Shown here: piece after piece, positions 24,233-38,129 of the stretch | How positions within the stretch are numbered: position 1 is the stretch's first letter | How the letters are laid out: each line of letters begins with the position of its first letter | Assembly: GCF_015832195.1 (NCBI RefSeq) | Contig: NC_052046.1 | Coordinates: 23,384,518-23,448,517 of the forward strand | DNA from: Motacilla alba alba | Taxonomy: Eukaryota; Chordata; Aves; Passeriformes; Motacillidae | DNA: 64,000 nucleotides | Direction: 5' to 3' | Notes under the pieces: model-generated | Database searches by the model: none | Told to the model about the DNA's origin: nothing | The model's input: the letters and a program-made list of their open reading frames with translations, nothing else | Position numbers and translations under genes: made by a program

Positions 24233-27200
24233 TATGGAAGTATAATTAATATGGTATATGTATACTCCCAGCAAAGGGTGTGAAACTGGATAACCATTTG
24301 AAAATTTCACCCTGTGGATTCTGCTCCTCAGATTACAGGGGAGTCAGAGACACAAAATTCATGAAGATACTACTCTGCTGGTGGCACAGGCATGAGCAGC
24401 AGCTCTGCCTGCTGTGGTACCATGTCCGCCCTGCCCCAGCAGGGCTCTTCAGCGCTGTTAGCCAGCACTATGAGTACACTGGCCCAGCAAGCCCAATGCA
24501 CCTGCCTTAGGTAAACCCAGATGGGAAACACAGAGATGTAAAGAAGCTGGTGCTCTCTGCCTTCCCATGTTGATTACAGGAGCTGCAGTGAAGAACTAAA
24601 CCTGAAGTATGTGGATCCTTTTGGACTGCTCCTCCTTGGGAGCTGTGGCAAGCACTGCAATGCTGTGGGCTCCAGAGGTGCAGCTCAGAGTCAGGGCTGG
24701 AGCATTAGTACATTCCTGGAAGATCTCCAGCTCCTCTCTCTCTACCTGGGTGGTTCTGTTTGGTGAAAAATACTTCAGTAAAGTAAAGGAGAACTAAAGT
24801 GATTTAACACTACATTTGTCTTCAGAAAAAGCATGGGTCTGCCTAGGTAGGACTTAGGGTAGTTCAGGGTGATGGCTTCTCTGAGTACCAGCATGCCTGC
24901 CTGCAAAGGATAGGGCTCTCAAACCATGCAAGGAGTACAATGCAGAGAGAGGGTTATAGTAGATTTATTTTGGTTTGTTACTGGGAGTAACTGAGAGAAA
25001 GTGGGAACCTGTCTTCTTGGGAAAATCAGTGCAGAGTCAGCAGGGAAAGAATTTCTGGAGCCATAGCTCTTCAATGCTTGGTTAGAATATGGGCTAGTGC
25101 AAGGAAAAGATCTTTGATTGCTGTTTGGGCAAAGCAAATCATGCCAAAACTACCCTCTTATGGAAATACCCTGTCCAAGGATGAGCAAGATCATGGAGGT
25201 TTCCTGATAGTTAGATTGCCTAGTGACTTCCATTCTCAAGGTCAGAGCAGCACAGGACTTTATGACAGCACCAGAGGACACGCTCTTGCCTTGGGGTGAA
25301 CCACTGCAAAAAGAGCAAACTGCTCCTGGACAGGTTGCGTTGCTGCTGAGCTGGCTATATAGGGCCCAGATGTTGTAAATTGGTTGTCATGCCTTGTCTC
25401 CCACCTTCCCATTTTTCTTCTGTTTCACCATTATTATAAAAAATTGGTAGATGGCTAATATTACAAGTCCAGGGCAAAACTACTCATACATTCAGTGTAA
25501 AGACATTTAAATATTTAAAGCAGATGGTTCCCAATGACCTTACATGTCTCCTTTATAAATGTATGTACTGTCTTATAGAACCATCTGCATCCCAATATGC
25601 AGCTCATATGTTTCCAAGTGTTTCCTTGTTAACCAGCAGAAAACTTCATCTTCCATCTGATGTGATAAAGGTTCAAGCTCAGTAACAGTCGTGCAAATCA
25701 ACACTCCAGGTGGGAGCAGCACTTACCCCGGGGCAGTGAGGTGTTGGAGCCTTGCACTTTGCATTCCAGGTGAATCAACAAGGCTAGAATTTGGAGGATG
25801 CAGGCAAGCTTCCTCACAGGACCTGAGCCTGGGAAGTCCAACAAATAATTTGCAAAAGCCACTGACAATGACAGGCATACATCTTGCCTGATGGACCTGC
25901 ATCACCTCAGCAAGGCTATCTGTGAAGTGCAAACCAATGCACAGCAATACATGATTTCCTATCCCCCAAGATCAGCCTTGCTCCCCACTTTTTTCTTATA
26001 CAGAAGAGCAGAGCTAAACTAGTAAAGGCAATTTTCCATTCTCCGAGAGACCCGGGGGAAATGAGCTCTGATCTTGTGCTCGTCTCACACTCCCTTGATT
26101 CCCTCAGCTGGCAGCTTTCCTGTGCTAGTCTCCCCTGTGCAGAGCTTCTCTGTCATTAGAGCAGTATGGTTGCCTCACTCCTTTCAAAGAAAAATCCTTT
26201 AATTTTTAGGACTCACTCTGGTGACTGGTTGTGTGCTACCTGCGCTTTTTTTTTTTTTTGGTAGGAATAATCTAAAAGAATTGTTCATAAAACATATATA
26301 AGTGGCAGGTAGATGGAAAGTGGCATGCCTCTAATTTAAATTTTGATTAGAAAAAAATACAGAAATGTATTACATGAGATACTGCTAAGAGTTGTATGGA
26401 ATATTGTGTTTTAAGACCTACTGTACATCTATGTCGGTGCCTGTGAGAGAGAGGATAATTAGTGCCTGTACTCTCAGTCATATCAGACTAAAGGTAATGG
26501 GGTGTAAGAAATGGTTCATTAGGCTCTCTCAAGTACTTTTACTGTGTCCATACTATTTATACCAGCAGAAAAAAATTCAATGTCTTTAAAATCAAGCCAA
26601 AGCATTCGCCTTAGATTCTTCAGTTTAAGAAATAACATTGAGTTATGATCTCTTAAAGTCAAATGGAAAAAAAATGTACATAGAAAAACCCCTTAAACCA
26701 GTTTTACTAGCATTCTGTGTCACTCCAAGGCTGTCTACATGCCTATGCAAATCCTGCCTCCTTCATTTGTGCTCCCCTCTGTATGCTTAGCCTACAAGAG
26801 GGAAAATTTGTGGCTGGAGGAGGCAAGCAAACAAAAGCTTTGCATTTATTTTCAAGAGAAACATGCATTTAGAATATCCTTTACTTTTTTGCCTGAACAA
26901 AAGAGCAAACTGTATGGAGAAGAGCAACAAATGTAGGTAAGGGAATGGAAAGAATGGCTGAAAAAAAGGGTTAAACCCCCGAGGATAGGATGGCATGCTA
27001 CAAATGTTTGAAGGGTACAGCTATCAAATGAGAGGGGGAAAATTATTTAGGCTGAAAAGAGAGATATAAGTAGGACTAATACAATGAAGTTAACAAATGA
27101 AACATTTAGGTTGAAGAATCAGGATAAGATTCCTGAGAGCAAAATATGTAATACAGCTCTGGAGCAATCTCTCATGGGTACCAGAGAAGCTCCATCACAT

Positions 27201-29599
27201 GAAGTCCTATGAATTTAAAACTAAATTGAAAAATCATGAGAAAATATAAGGAGAATAAAATATAAGGCACTTTTCTGTGCGCTGGAATCTGGCATGGATC
27301 ACCAGGGGCTGCTCCCCTGCCCTCTGTTTCCATTTTTTTCTGGTCCTTTGCTAACAATGTGCCATTTGTACTTTCTAGAAAAGTAACTAACACAGCAAGG
27401 GTAAATTTGGGAGTCAGTCTATTAGCATAAATTACACTATGTATCTACAAGATAATAAGGGCATAGCAAAGACATGTACTAATACTGCATGCAATTCTGA
27501 GTGCACATCTGAACCTCCTAATTTTTTGGCTTGCAGTCTTGGGCACCTCCATTTTGAGAATTTGGTCCTAGGTAAGTGCTTAAATTGGTGCCTTTGCAGT
27601 CTCTGGCAAGGATTAAATGAGCTGTGTTTGACACCATACTGTCCATAGGTGAAATGAGTGACTTGACTAACACCAGGCATGGAGCACCCACAGCTCCCAT
27701 GGGTTTGAAAAGGGAGAGGTAGTGCTCAGATCCTGCTGGTGGCAGATGCTTCCCATGGCTTTTGAGTCAGTGTCTGGTTTTGCACAGGGCTATGGAAATG
27801 CAAGCCCAGCAACTTGAGCTTGGCATGGCAGGGAAACATTTCACAGGAAAGGGTAAGTGGGAGTGCAGGACACTGCAGTGACCTAAACTTGTGTACTTTT
27901 GCTTTTGGGCACCAGAAAGGAGCTGCATAAATCATTCCAGTTCCCTTAGTTTGATATGTTTTTCATCTGACCTATCTAGGGCACACACTGGCCCAGTTGC
28001 CATATTGTATAAGGACAGGTAGGACACTCAACTCTTTAACATACAGATAATGAACACCTGCACCCAGAGAGAATACACAATTAAGGCATCTTGATTAATC
28101 TGCTATCACAAAACAACAGGAATAGGCATATCCTGAAAGAGGTAAGGAGTAATTTCCTACCTATGTAAAATATACTCCCTGTACATTTAAGTGCAAACTT
28201 CAGCTTGCTCTATTGTCACTTGTTCTACAACTGCTGCATGAAAATGTAAGCTTGTAACTGTAAAATACTGTTGGGAGGTTTAGTTACAGTAGCATCCTAA
28301 TTCATTTTTTTTCCCATATTTTAGAAGGTGTAGTGCTTGGTCTTAGAATATTATGGTTTTTCCTTCACATAAAACTTCTCCAACTTGGCTGAAAATAGTT
28401 TGATGTGAAAAAGGGATTATCTCAGACATGTTTGCCTTTATGTATTCACAAACAAATGGTTGGTAACCTGTAGCCTCTACAAATAAAAGTGTTAATGATT
28501 ACCTGTGAAATCACAGGAAAGAGTTAATGTGTGTCAGATAACCCTGTTCTCCAGAGCTTTTCTGGTGACAGCGATCACCCCAAGCATGTGTAGGCATTTG
28601 TGATAACGAAACTCAATGTTGTCCAGCATTGCTCTGGTCTTCCACAGAAAGAATTTTTGTTTACCCTGAGAATTTATATTTGTTAAAATATAAAATCAGC
28701 CTCTGCAGTCTGTAGAGAAACAGTAGAAATGCTCAAAAGCCTCCTGACTTCATAACTGGTTGGATCTCTCTTTCCTGCACTGGGACTGCAGGACTGCTCC
28801 ATAACTACTTTGTAAGCCAAATAGTGAGCTTACAGCACTCCCTGCATCTGACGTTCGCTTCAGGAAGGCAGACTGAAAAATGTTCCGTATTTGTTTAGAA
28901 AGCACCAGTATCTCTTCAATGCAGAAGGCAGAATGAAAGCTATCCTCATGTGTTAGCATGAAAAACATTTATCAAATGTTTGGTGAAATTCCAGTGTACA
29001 CTTGCTTTACCTCAAAAGCATTCTATAAATCAGTCTGAATTTATATTAATTTAATGAAAATTACCCTCCTAACTGTTGGAAGTGTTTAGGGGACCCACAA
29101 TGAGCCATGATGCTGCCGTGCCAGACCTGATGCCAATAGAGAGCTGGAAGATTATGCCTGTATGGAGGAGTTGACACTCCTTTCTTGTGAGAGTGCTAAA
29201 TCATATTTCCATTGCGTTTACTGCAGAGGGTTGAAAACTCTGGGCTAATTCTTGCTAGCACCAGGTTTGGCAAAGATAGGTCAGGTCCCCAACAAGCTGC
29301 AAAAGCAGGGGAAATACCAATTCAGGTGCTGTACCCTGTGTGGAGGCCCAGCACTTCCTAGGAATATGCAAGGAGGACAGCTCTTTCATGGTCATGCACA
29401 GCTGCACATTACAGGTGTCTTCCTCACTCTTCCACAACTCATTTCAGTAAAGCAAGGTATTTCTGCACAAAACCATCCTTTGTAGTAAACTTTCAGACCA
29501 TTACACAATTTCAGACAGGACACTTTTAACAATAAATCACTCTTCATACTCTGCTTTGTGGCTTTCTCTACTTACACTCCCCCACCCCCTCCAAAATTC

Positions 29600-29900
29600 A
29601 GGGGAATTCCAGAACATTTTGCAATTAGCTAAGGATTAGATTTCCTTATTTTTATTAATTTTATGTAAAGTGGAATTTATCAGTGGAGCATTCATTGACA
29701 CTGACTTCAATTTATTCTGATGAAACTGACTGACATCTGTGTGTGCTGTTCATCAGTCATAATTTAAACCATTCTTAATTGCATTAAATGTAAATTAAGA
29801 CATTCAATTTCAGCCATTATTTTTCATAAAACACTGTGAACTGAATTTTAGTGGGTCACAAGATCTTACATTCAAAATAAATAGGGTAAATTTGAAACTT
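29600..29900. promoter_or_regulatory. Candidate conserved non-coding element
   Basis: A repeat-free AT-rich block has many ATTA/TAAT words and short phased motifs such as 'cataatttaaacc' and 'cttaattgcatt'. It resembles conserved non-coding DNA in composition. The function is unknown. Confidence 0.3.
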
Positions 29901-31389
29901 ACCATTGATGTTCATATTTCACCCTTTGTCAGCTGTATTTCTTTTGTAGCTTACTAGATTGGAACAATTAATTTTCTCTCTGAAGGGAACATGAATGGCT
30001 AAAGATGATGTAGCTGAGTTTTTTAACAAATTACTTTATCATTTCTAGAGCTTGCTTATTACTACAATATATTAAATATATTAAGAGAAAACACAATTAA
30101 CCTTTCATCTAAAACAAATGACAAATTAAAACAGAAAACATAAACCATACCAGAATCAGCCCTCTGATTTTGAATTCAGAAGGCTATGCCAATGGATTTA
30201 TTTGCTGAGCTTCCTCAAGGAGGTTTTGCAAAGGAGGTTTTGCAAAATCTGTCCAGCAATGATGGCTTGGGTCAGCCCATCCTGGAAATAAAGGGAAGAC
30301 ATGCAAGACTATATTTGCTCTAAAGGAGAGTGGTGTTCAGTGAGTGGATTGAGACACTGTCTGGCAAAGGTTGGGTCTTTCATTTTTGCAAGTTATGACC
30401 AAAGCTCCTCTTTAATCCCCTGGATCTGGTCTCAAATATCTGGCACAGCAACCAGCAAAACCCAACAGTGAGGAGGTGATTTTTTAAAAGTTGTATATGG
30501 TTTGCTCCAGAATGAGGGATAAACTGAATACCGTGGCTTAGCAGGGAGAACATCCAATCCCAGCTAACTCCTTTTTTTGAGTGGAGCAGCATGGCATGTC
30601 TCCAGCCTAACATAATGAGCTTGGCTCATGGCAGAGAAAGCTGCAGTTGCCCTTGGAGCAGCCCTGAGTAGCCCAGCCTGTGGTGGAGGGGGCAACCCTC
30701 GCCCAAGAGGCAGGTTGTGTCCATGGAGCTCACCCTGAGAGGGGCTAGGAGGCTGGACCTGGTACCTGCGCTGCTGAACTGGTTGACAGTGTGGGGCTCT
30801 TAGGGAAAGGCTGGACGGATTCTTTCTCTGGTTCCTTGCTGTGGGTTTGGATGCTCAGTTACCTGCCTGTTTGCCACTTTACATTACAGGACTGCTGGTC
30901 TGGGAATGGGTGGCTTGTTGGTGTAAGTGGATGTCCACAGTGGTTTAAACCAAATTATATACCCATTTGAGAACTCTTTCCAGCTCAGCATTGGCATCTG
31001 CCTTGTTACTGCTCTGGACCACTCCCTAGAAGGTGCTGGTGTGATGCAGTGCTGACCACCTGGAGCCAGCTTTCCTCCCAGCCCACTGCTAAAGATGCCC
31101 CTGTTACACGTCTAGAGCTCTGCCGTACCCCAAATCAGAAGTCTGCTCTGGTATTCACCTCCACAATTCACTGAATAGGGGCTACTCCTGGGGTTACAGC
31201 TCTTCAGGATGATATGCAGAAGTTGGCCAGCAAAGGGAGGACCACAGGCCTAGCCTTACACATGTAGGAAAAAAATTATATAAATATTATCTATGACATT
31301 TACATTCCCATGCCAGTTCTACTCCTAGAGAATGAAGTGTTGCAATAAGTCTGGAGATGGGTAGTGATGCCATCCTTCTCCCAATTTCT

Positions 31390-31960
31390 TGCTATTAATA
31401 TATGTCTCTTACTCATTTTTAAAGAAAGAGTAAATGAGAGTACTGAATATAAATGGCCTTTGTAAGTCATTGAGGTCAGTGAAGCATGTCATTGTTTGCA
31501 ACTTGAATTCCATGAAAGCACTGGCTAGCTGAGAGGCACACTATATCCTTTTTTTTCCTCATAAATAAAACCCACAAACAATATTCAGTATGTTTGATGA
31601 TAATTATAAAATAATACTGTGTACAATGAGTTTCCAAAGCCAGAACTAGTTGTGAGTGCTTAATAATGTGACCTTACAGTGTCATCTTTAGCGTACGTGA
31701 TGCCTATATGCCAGCAACATGTAAATTATTTCTCTGGCTGTATGTTAGCAAACATTTGATTATGATTTATTTTGGGGTTCTCTGAAAGATGAAGTAAGTT
31801 CTTTAATATTAGCATTACTAATGATTTTAATGAGGCATTAAAATGTTGCAGTATTGTAGGAACATTTTTCTTTTTTAATATTATTTCATTAATAGTTTAC
31901 ATGAATGTTAATGTTAAATTGATTATGGAACCTGAAAGAGTAATCCACAAAATGTCAAAG
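31390..31960. promoter_or_regulatory. Candidate conserved non-coding element (strongest-looking in the desert)
   Basis: About 570 bases of AT-rich DNA have almost no simple repeat or transposon remnant. They contain dense homeodomain core sites ('ttactaatgatttt', 'tttcattaatag', 'gataattataaaataat') and an isolated CpG-containing 'agcgtacgtgatg' near 31690. Retained CpGs in AT-rich DNA can indicate constraint. It lies 22 kb downstream of OTP. Confidence 0.35.
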
Positions 31961-34204
31961 TGCCATTAGCACAGTGAAAGAGCCCTCCAAAGGCAGGGAT
32001 CTGGTAAGAGTTAATGAGATATCTCTGTACCACATAACACTGAAGCAGCTTTTTCTAAAATTAAGTCTGAAAATTAGGTTTTAATATCCTTCACTTTGGG
32101 ACTCTCCAGCCATTTGAACGACTGTGTGTTCAGCCTCATGCACGCAAAAAGACAGATCAGGAGTGGGCCCAGAAACTCTTTCAGAATTTGGTCTTATGCC
32201 TGTAAACCCCAGAATAAGGGGGGGGGGGGTGCTTATGCTTTGAGATTTATTAAGAGTTAAAAATCTCAAAAAGTCAATGGTGAAAATATTAAGAAGAAAA
32301 GGATGTTTCATAGGATGTGATGACTGCATTATCCATCTCTTGACAGCTCTGCAGAGCAGATCATCCATAGGAATGTAGGGTTCACATGCATTATGTACTT
32401 TACATGTCACTGTTAATTTGAACAAGAAAGAGTGTGTTGAACTCTTTCTATAAGTTTTGCGATGCAAGTGTTTAGATAATACCCAATTTTCTCAAAATAC
32501 CAGAGGGCAGGTGTATTCAGAGGAACACTTGGCAAATGCTGTATTAGAAAGCCTAAATGGCAGTAAGGGTGAAGAAGGGCTGGTAAAGGCTCTGACACAT
32601 ACATGTGAGATTCTCAACTCGTTCACAAATTTGGAAGGTAGGAATATTTCATAGTCTTGTTCCACAGCAGTTCTGCCTTAAACAGGTGGCACTTATGCAG
32701 CAGATGAACCAAGGTCTTGCTGACCTTCACACCTTTACAGGAAAAAGTTAATGTAAAGGTGAAGCATTCTCAAATAATGTCATTTACATGTTAGGTAAAT
32801 CCATGCTCTCACATGCTGTGTATATAGGCCTTGAATATCCAATGATAGTTCTATTGTGGCTGGGGCAAAAAGCATTTACATCTTAGATCTGTTATCTTCT
32901 TATAGTATAAGAAGTGAAGAGGTGAACTGAGTAATTTTACTGTTCTCCCCTAACTTAGTTCCATGCTAGGGAATATATGAGCATCCAGGGATACTAATTT
33001 GTGTAAAACCATCATGTGCACAGCAAAGCAAATATTTTCTTTTAAGTATGACCATCAATACACATGCCCACCTGCAGTCTCCCATCAGCCTGTCAGCAGC
33101 TATGATATTCCACACCAAATCTTGACTACTGATGTCCAAGCTTTTCTTGCAGCAGCATTTCCAGGATCTTGATTTTACCACCAAATCAAGCTTTGTCCCA
33201 ACACCATTTAAACAGACATGTCCAGAAATTCGGGTGTTGGGGTCTTGGGACCATGGGGACAGCCTCAGGGCAAGGTTCAGGGGAGGTGGCACTTGTGTCT
33301 TCACAAGTGAGATCCAGGCTTTGGCCTGGGCATAACACAGTGCACAACACAACTGTGCCCTTCGACGTACTTGAACTGCATCCTAAGCCCTCCACTTATG
33401 GCAGACAAGACTGTATTTAGGTATTGAACTTCTTGTGGTGTCTGAGTTTCTGCAGAGGGGAGGAATGCAGTGGTATGGGGTTGCCAGATACTGGCTCCCT
33501 TACAGGTGGTGGAGGGAACTGTGTGCTGAGCTGCAATCTGGATGTAGGCAGGGGGCCAGCCTGGCAGCTCTGGGCAGTGTATGATTTGACAGCTCCAGGT
33601 GTCCCTCTCAAGGTCTTCCAAACCACAACAGTGCTCGAATAAACCCCAGGCAGCAGCAGGTGCTGGAGGGGAAGCCCTGTTCTCCACAGCCTAAAACTGT
33701 ATTGTGTCACCCACATCCCTCCACGTCATCTCCCTCTGAGCCAAGGCTCAGGCTAAAGACCAAAAAAGAGCTCAGCCCTAGGTGGGACTGCTAGCCTCTC
33801 ACTCTAGGCTGGATAAGGCTTTCTGTGGTCTGATAAGGGCAATTAACTAGCCCAAAAAGACCCTTACAAATAGAATTTCTCAGTCACAGATGAGGAAACT
33901 GAGGCTCCGTAGCCTCAGGTATAGCCTGATCCTGCTTGGCCTCTGACTGTCAAAACCAGTGAAAATACATTCATGGGCCAAATGAGAGGACTGTGGGTCC
34001 TCTCCTATAGGTCTTTCCCCATAGACAAAACTCACTGAGTACTCATTACTGCTGAGAAAAAAAAGGGCTTTGAGAAAATTATAATAAATCCCTGTATTAC
34101 AAAATTCTAGAGTGGATGTTACTCCCTCTACCTTTCCCATAAAAATTCCTTGGTTGATTTAATAATTTATGTACTCATAATATATTAATTCAACATCATA
34201 GCTT

Positions 34205-34236
34205 TGCTGGTTTGGTTTTTGGTGGTTTGGGTTTTT

Positions 34237-34267
<31 letters not shown>

Positions 34268-34345
34268 CTCTTTTGTTTTGTTTTTTTTTTGTTTTGGTTT
34301 TGGTTTGTTTGGTTGGTTTTTGTGGGTTTTTTTCCCCATAAGCAA
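34205..34345. repeat. T/G-rich simple sequence, (TTTTG)n-like
   Basis: The tract holds tandem 'ttttg' pentamers around 34241-34263, flanked by T-runs and 'ggttttgg' words. Low-complexity Phe/Gly and Lys/Asn/Gln frames over it on opposite strands are artefacts. Confidence 0.85.
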
Positions 34346-35056
34346 GGAAACTGGTTTAAAAAATGACCTGAATAATTTTCTTTTGCTATGTTTTTTTTTT
34401 TACCCCTTTGGTCAGAAAAGTGTTTTAATGGTTTTACCCAGGACATAGACTGAAGTCAGCAAAGCTGGTCCTCAGCATCATTCCACAGCCAAAGTGCTCC
34501 CAGGTTACAATTACCCCTTGCTACTCCATGGGGCAATGGGCAGCAAAATGCTGTTTTGAGTAGTCTTGAGAATGCACTTAACAGTCAAGAGGTGGAACAA
34601 GGAAGCAGTGGCCTCTTTTCTTTCATCTCCCACCTTATAAATTACTGATGGCAACCTTACTGATTAAACCAACAACTTTAAAAAGCAGTTAAGTAGTTAA
34701 AACCTGGATAATTTTCCAATTACAAGTAGAGAGGTGATCAGCTGAGAGAGAGAGACAGTTCTGGCTTGTAAGCAGAATTCCTCATTCCACCTCAAGTCCA
34801 TGCATAGTTCTTAATTTTGATTTCACTCAGGATTCCTTTGTAGAAACTGATGGTATGATCTTGTTCATTATACTTAAGAGGGCATGCATTTATTATCCCC
34901 TTTTTTTAATGTTATCTGAATATTCCAGCTTGTATCTAATATATGAGACCAGAATGGAGCTCCTCAGGAAGTCCTGAGTAAGAAGTACATTTATCCTGTA
35001 CAGACTTGTTTTGTTAAAATAAACTATAAGATTAATATGAGACTAAGAAAGTAAGT

Positions 35057-35080
35057 AAATGAATAAATAAATAAATAAAA
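35057..35080. repeat. (AAAT)n microsatellite
   Basis: About five to six tandem copies of a four-base AT-rich unit ('aataaataaataaataaa'). Confidence 0.85.
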
Positions 35081-37329
35081 TTATAGACTTGCCTTAATCT
35101 TTATAAGGGGGAGGTTGAGGCAAACCTGATAGCCTTTCCCCACACTCATAGTCAAAGAAGCCTCCATCAGTAGGAGATTTTTCCTACATGGATAGCATTG
35201 CCTTGGCCCTTCATCAATTCCTAACTTCAGTGAATAAGCAAAGAGTTAACCTGGAATCCTTTGCCATTTGCAATCCAGTGTGCTGGTTTCCTGAGAGGGG
35301 GAGCTCAGGGTGAATTAATTTTCAGCTGAATATGTCATTAAGAAACAGGATTTATTAATGACTTATTAATGCAGACAGAGTCAAACTGAACTCTGGTACA
35401 AATCCTCTGGTATTCAAAGGAAATAACTGCTCATGTGGATATAGACTAGGTATAGAGCTAGTTCCTGTCTTCAGATGTGGATATATAGGCAATATTAAGT
35501 ATGCTGTGTAATACGGTACACTTATACTCATTACCATTCAGAATAATAAAAACTTCCCATTTTACAATGACATTTATTTACTGCTGAACATCAGCCCAGG
35601 TGAAAGAACTCCCACTTCACTCCTGTATATAATCTCAGGTTCTGTCATTCACATGTAGAAAACTCAGCTCTCTATTTAGCACAATGTTGGTGAAAGATAG
35701 ACATTTACAGGGCCCCTCTGCCCTTGAGCTGTTCCATTAGTGCATGGAAAGCACCTTGCAGCCTGTGACAAGCGCAGCAGATCGGCACTAAATCAAAAAT
35801 CAGTGCCAGCCAGGGATCTAAGCCACCATGAAGGTCACAGCCATCAGCTGCATGCCATCTCAATCCAAACAAAACACACTGGATACAGGGGGATTTTCGC
35901 TACTCACAGTAGGAGACAAACACATCATGTTAGAGTAATCTCCTGATAGCAGCAAAATGGATAACTGACCTTTTAAATACTTTTGAGTATTTAATAAAAG
36001 TTTGAAGACAGGCAAAAGAGGTATTGGTAATTTTTGGGTGCTTTTTGTAGTGTAACACACAAAGAATTTCTTTCCCAGAGCTGGGAGAACTCATATGTGT
36101 TAACAAGCTCATGAATGAATACCCTCTACTATTTTTTCCCCTAAATAAATTCTCCCTATTTGAGTGAATGCAAAGAAACTTATTCAAGTAACCTTAAACA
36201 GTGGATTAATCTGAAAGAGATTTAAGTGAAGATAGAGTTGTGCATAGCATCTTTGCTGAAATTGTGACCTAAACGTGCTGTAACAGCAGCACAAATCTAA
36301 ATGAACAGAAATTAGAGGGACTGTACATTAAGAGGTTTAAATAGCGCAGTCAAGACATGATCTACTGCCAAAATTAGGAGGAGATGAGCTCAAACAGTAG
36401 GGTATAATCTGGCCAAGCAATGTGGCATTTCTCAGCCACACTGTTTGTCCAGCCATCGTACATACGAGCACCCAAACTATGGGTGTGTTCAGGCTGATCT
36501 TCCTGCTGGGCTCTGTGCAGGAGATGCCTGTGTCAGACACAGCTCTCCTTCTTCCCTTCACAGAAAGTGGTGGTGTTGTAAACAGGTTCCCACTACAAGA
36601 GTCCATAGGATCAAAAGGGCAGAGAGGGAGGAACAGCAGTGAAAGATAAAAAAGGAAATAGTTTCTTTCCTTATGTCCACCAGTGGCTGATCTCCCTGTC
36701 CAGCCGCAGGCCTAGAGTTAGAAGTGTCCTATCATCTCACAGACACCTGATTGTAGGGGTACTGAGTTGACTCACAGAGGACTGGGCACACAGGCTCCTT
36801 CTACTAGTTTCCCCTGGGTTCATCGAGAGCTCAGAAAAATTTGAGAATTTGGGAGTTAAATTCCAGCTTCAGTACAATCAGTCCCAGGTGATTTTGCTCC
36901 TTTTCTTTGGACAAATTTTGGTGCAGACCTCCCAGGTGAACCTTAGATAAAATTGCCTTCCCTTTCCTAGGTCTCTTCCCTCAGACTTTGCTCAAGAGGA
37001 GCCATTCTTACTCCTCCAAGGTCATGATATGCTGTGATTCGTGGAGTCTTATTTTCCCAGCTCTAGAGTAACTAATGTTCTCCATCCAGAAAGAAAAGAA
37101 TACAATTCAGCCTGTGAGTTTGTATTCGTGTGGAGGACAGAATGTCCTCCTTCCCTTTCTTTATGATACTAAACTGCAAAGGTCACATGCAACTGCATGA
37201 GAGGAAAACAAGGCCCGTTGGAAATAAAATAACCTGAAGGTAAAACTGCTTCCCTTAGGAGATCTCCGCTTCCTGCTTTGGAAAGGACCATTCCTGTTAG
37301 AAATATAAGACAAAAGGAAGGGCTCTGAA

Positions 37330-37480
37330 TGGGTAGTATAGAAATAACATCTAGTAATCTACTTGAAAAGAGCTATTGAAGTGTCAAAGCTTATTTTAGC
37401 TATGGTATCCAGGCTCTGTCAGACTAATTGGCTGCATCATTAATTATACAGAAAGCTAATTTAAATAAGATACAAACCAA
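37330..37480. promoter_or_regulatory. Candidate conserved non-coding element
   Basis: A short repeat-free AT-rich block contains 'gactaattggctgcatcat' followed by 'taattataca' and 'gctaatttaaat'. Clustered TAATT words suggest homeodomain binding. This rests on composition and motif content only. Confidence 0.3.
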
Positions 37481-38129
37481 TGCACTGGGTCAGGCTATGG
37501 GTTAATCAGTGCCCAGCAGTGGATACATTTTCTTATAATAGTGTAAGAAGCAGGGCACATACAGAAATAATCCTCCCCATACCACACTTCCATGGCTCAT
37601 GAACCGTCATGTTTTAATACCACCAATGGACCTACCTTTCAATGACACCGCCTATTCCTTTCTTGACTATTGCCATGTATATTCCTAAATAAAGATGAAA
37701 GACTTGCCATCTTGTTTTTGGGACATGAAGGTTTTTCCTTGAGGAGAATATTTGTAAATGAACAGCAGGTTTACATTGTTTTTGTATTGTTGTTCTAAAT
37801 GCTCATTTTGCTATTAAAAAACCATGCATATTCTTGTACATGTGACTGATTCACAGATAATTTTATACAGCTTATATGCATCTTGGTTTTGTGTCAAAAT
37901 TACACCTGTATACTTGCACACACAAACACAAGAGCACCACAACATATTGCAGGGTATTCCTACAATCAAGAGCCAACTGAAGGCAGTATTTGAAAGCCAG
38001 GTGCTAAGAGGCCATTGCGAAGAGAAGGAAACCTGACAGAGCTTTCTCACAGCCGGAGAAGTTTTCCGCGAAGGCTGAAAGAAAAAAAAAACCAAAAAAC
38101 CAACAAAACCCCAGCCCTAAAGATGCCTT

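Larger units (their letters stand above)
20985..31385. other. Intergenic, no gene recognised
   Basis: No coding region is supported. Visible items are a (GGA)n run near 23122-23142, a mixed AT/AC microsatellite at 24158-24232, T-runs near 26247, and two AT-rich, repeat-free blocks that look like conserved non-coding DNA (22600-22960 and 29600-29900, listed separately). Short open frames occur on both strands with no family resemblance. Confidence 0.6.
31961..38120. other. Intergenic, no gene recognised
   Basis: No coding sequence is supported. The stretch has a run of 12 G at 32218-32229, a T/G-rich simple-sequence tract at 34205-34345, an (AAAT)n run at 35057-35080, and a repeat-free AT-rich block at 37330-37480. 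The overlapping open frames of up to 128 codons at 33130-33720 lie on both strands and resemble no known family. Confidence 0.6.

Noticed and set aside
33130..33720. Overlapping 67 to 128-codon frames on both strands
   Set aside because: Both strands are equally open, there is no family resemblance, and Pro/Ser/Cys-rich composition tracks local GC content.
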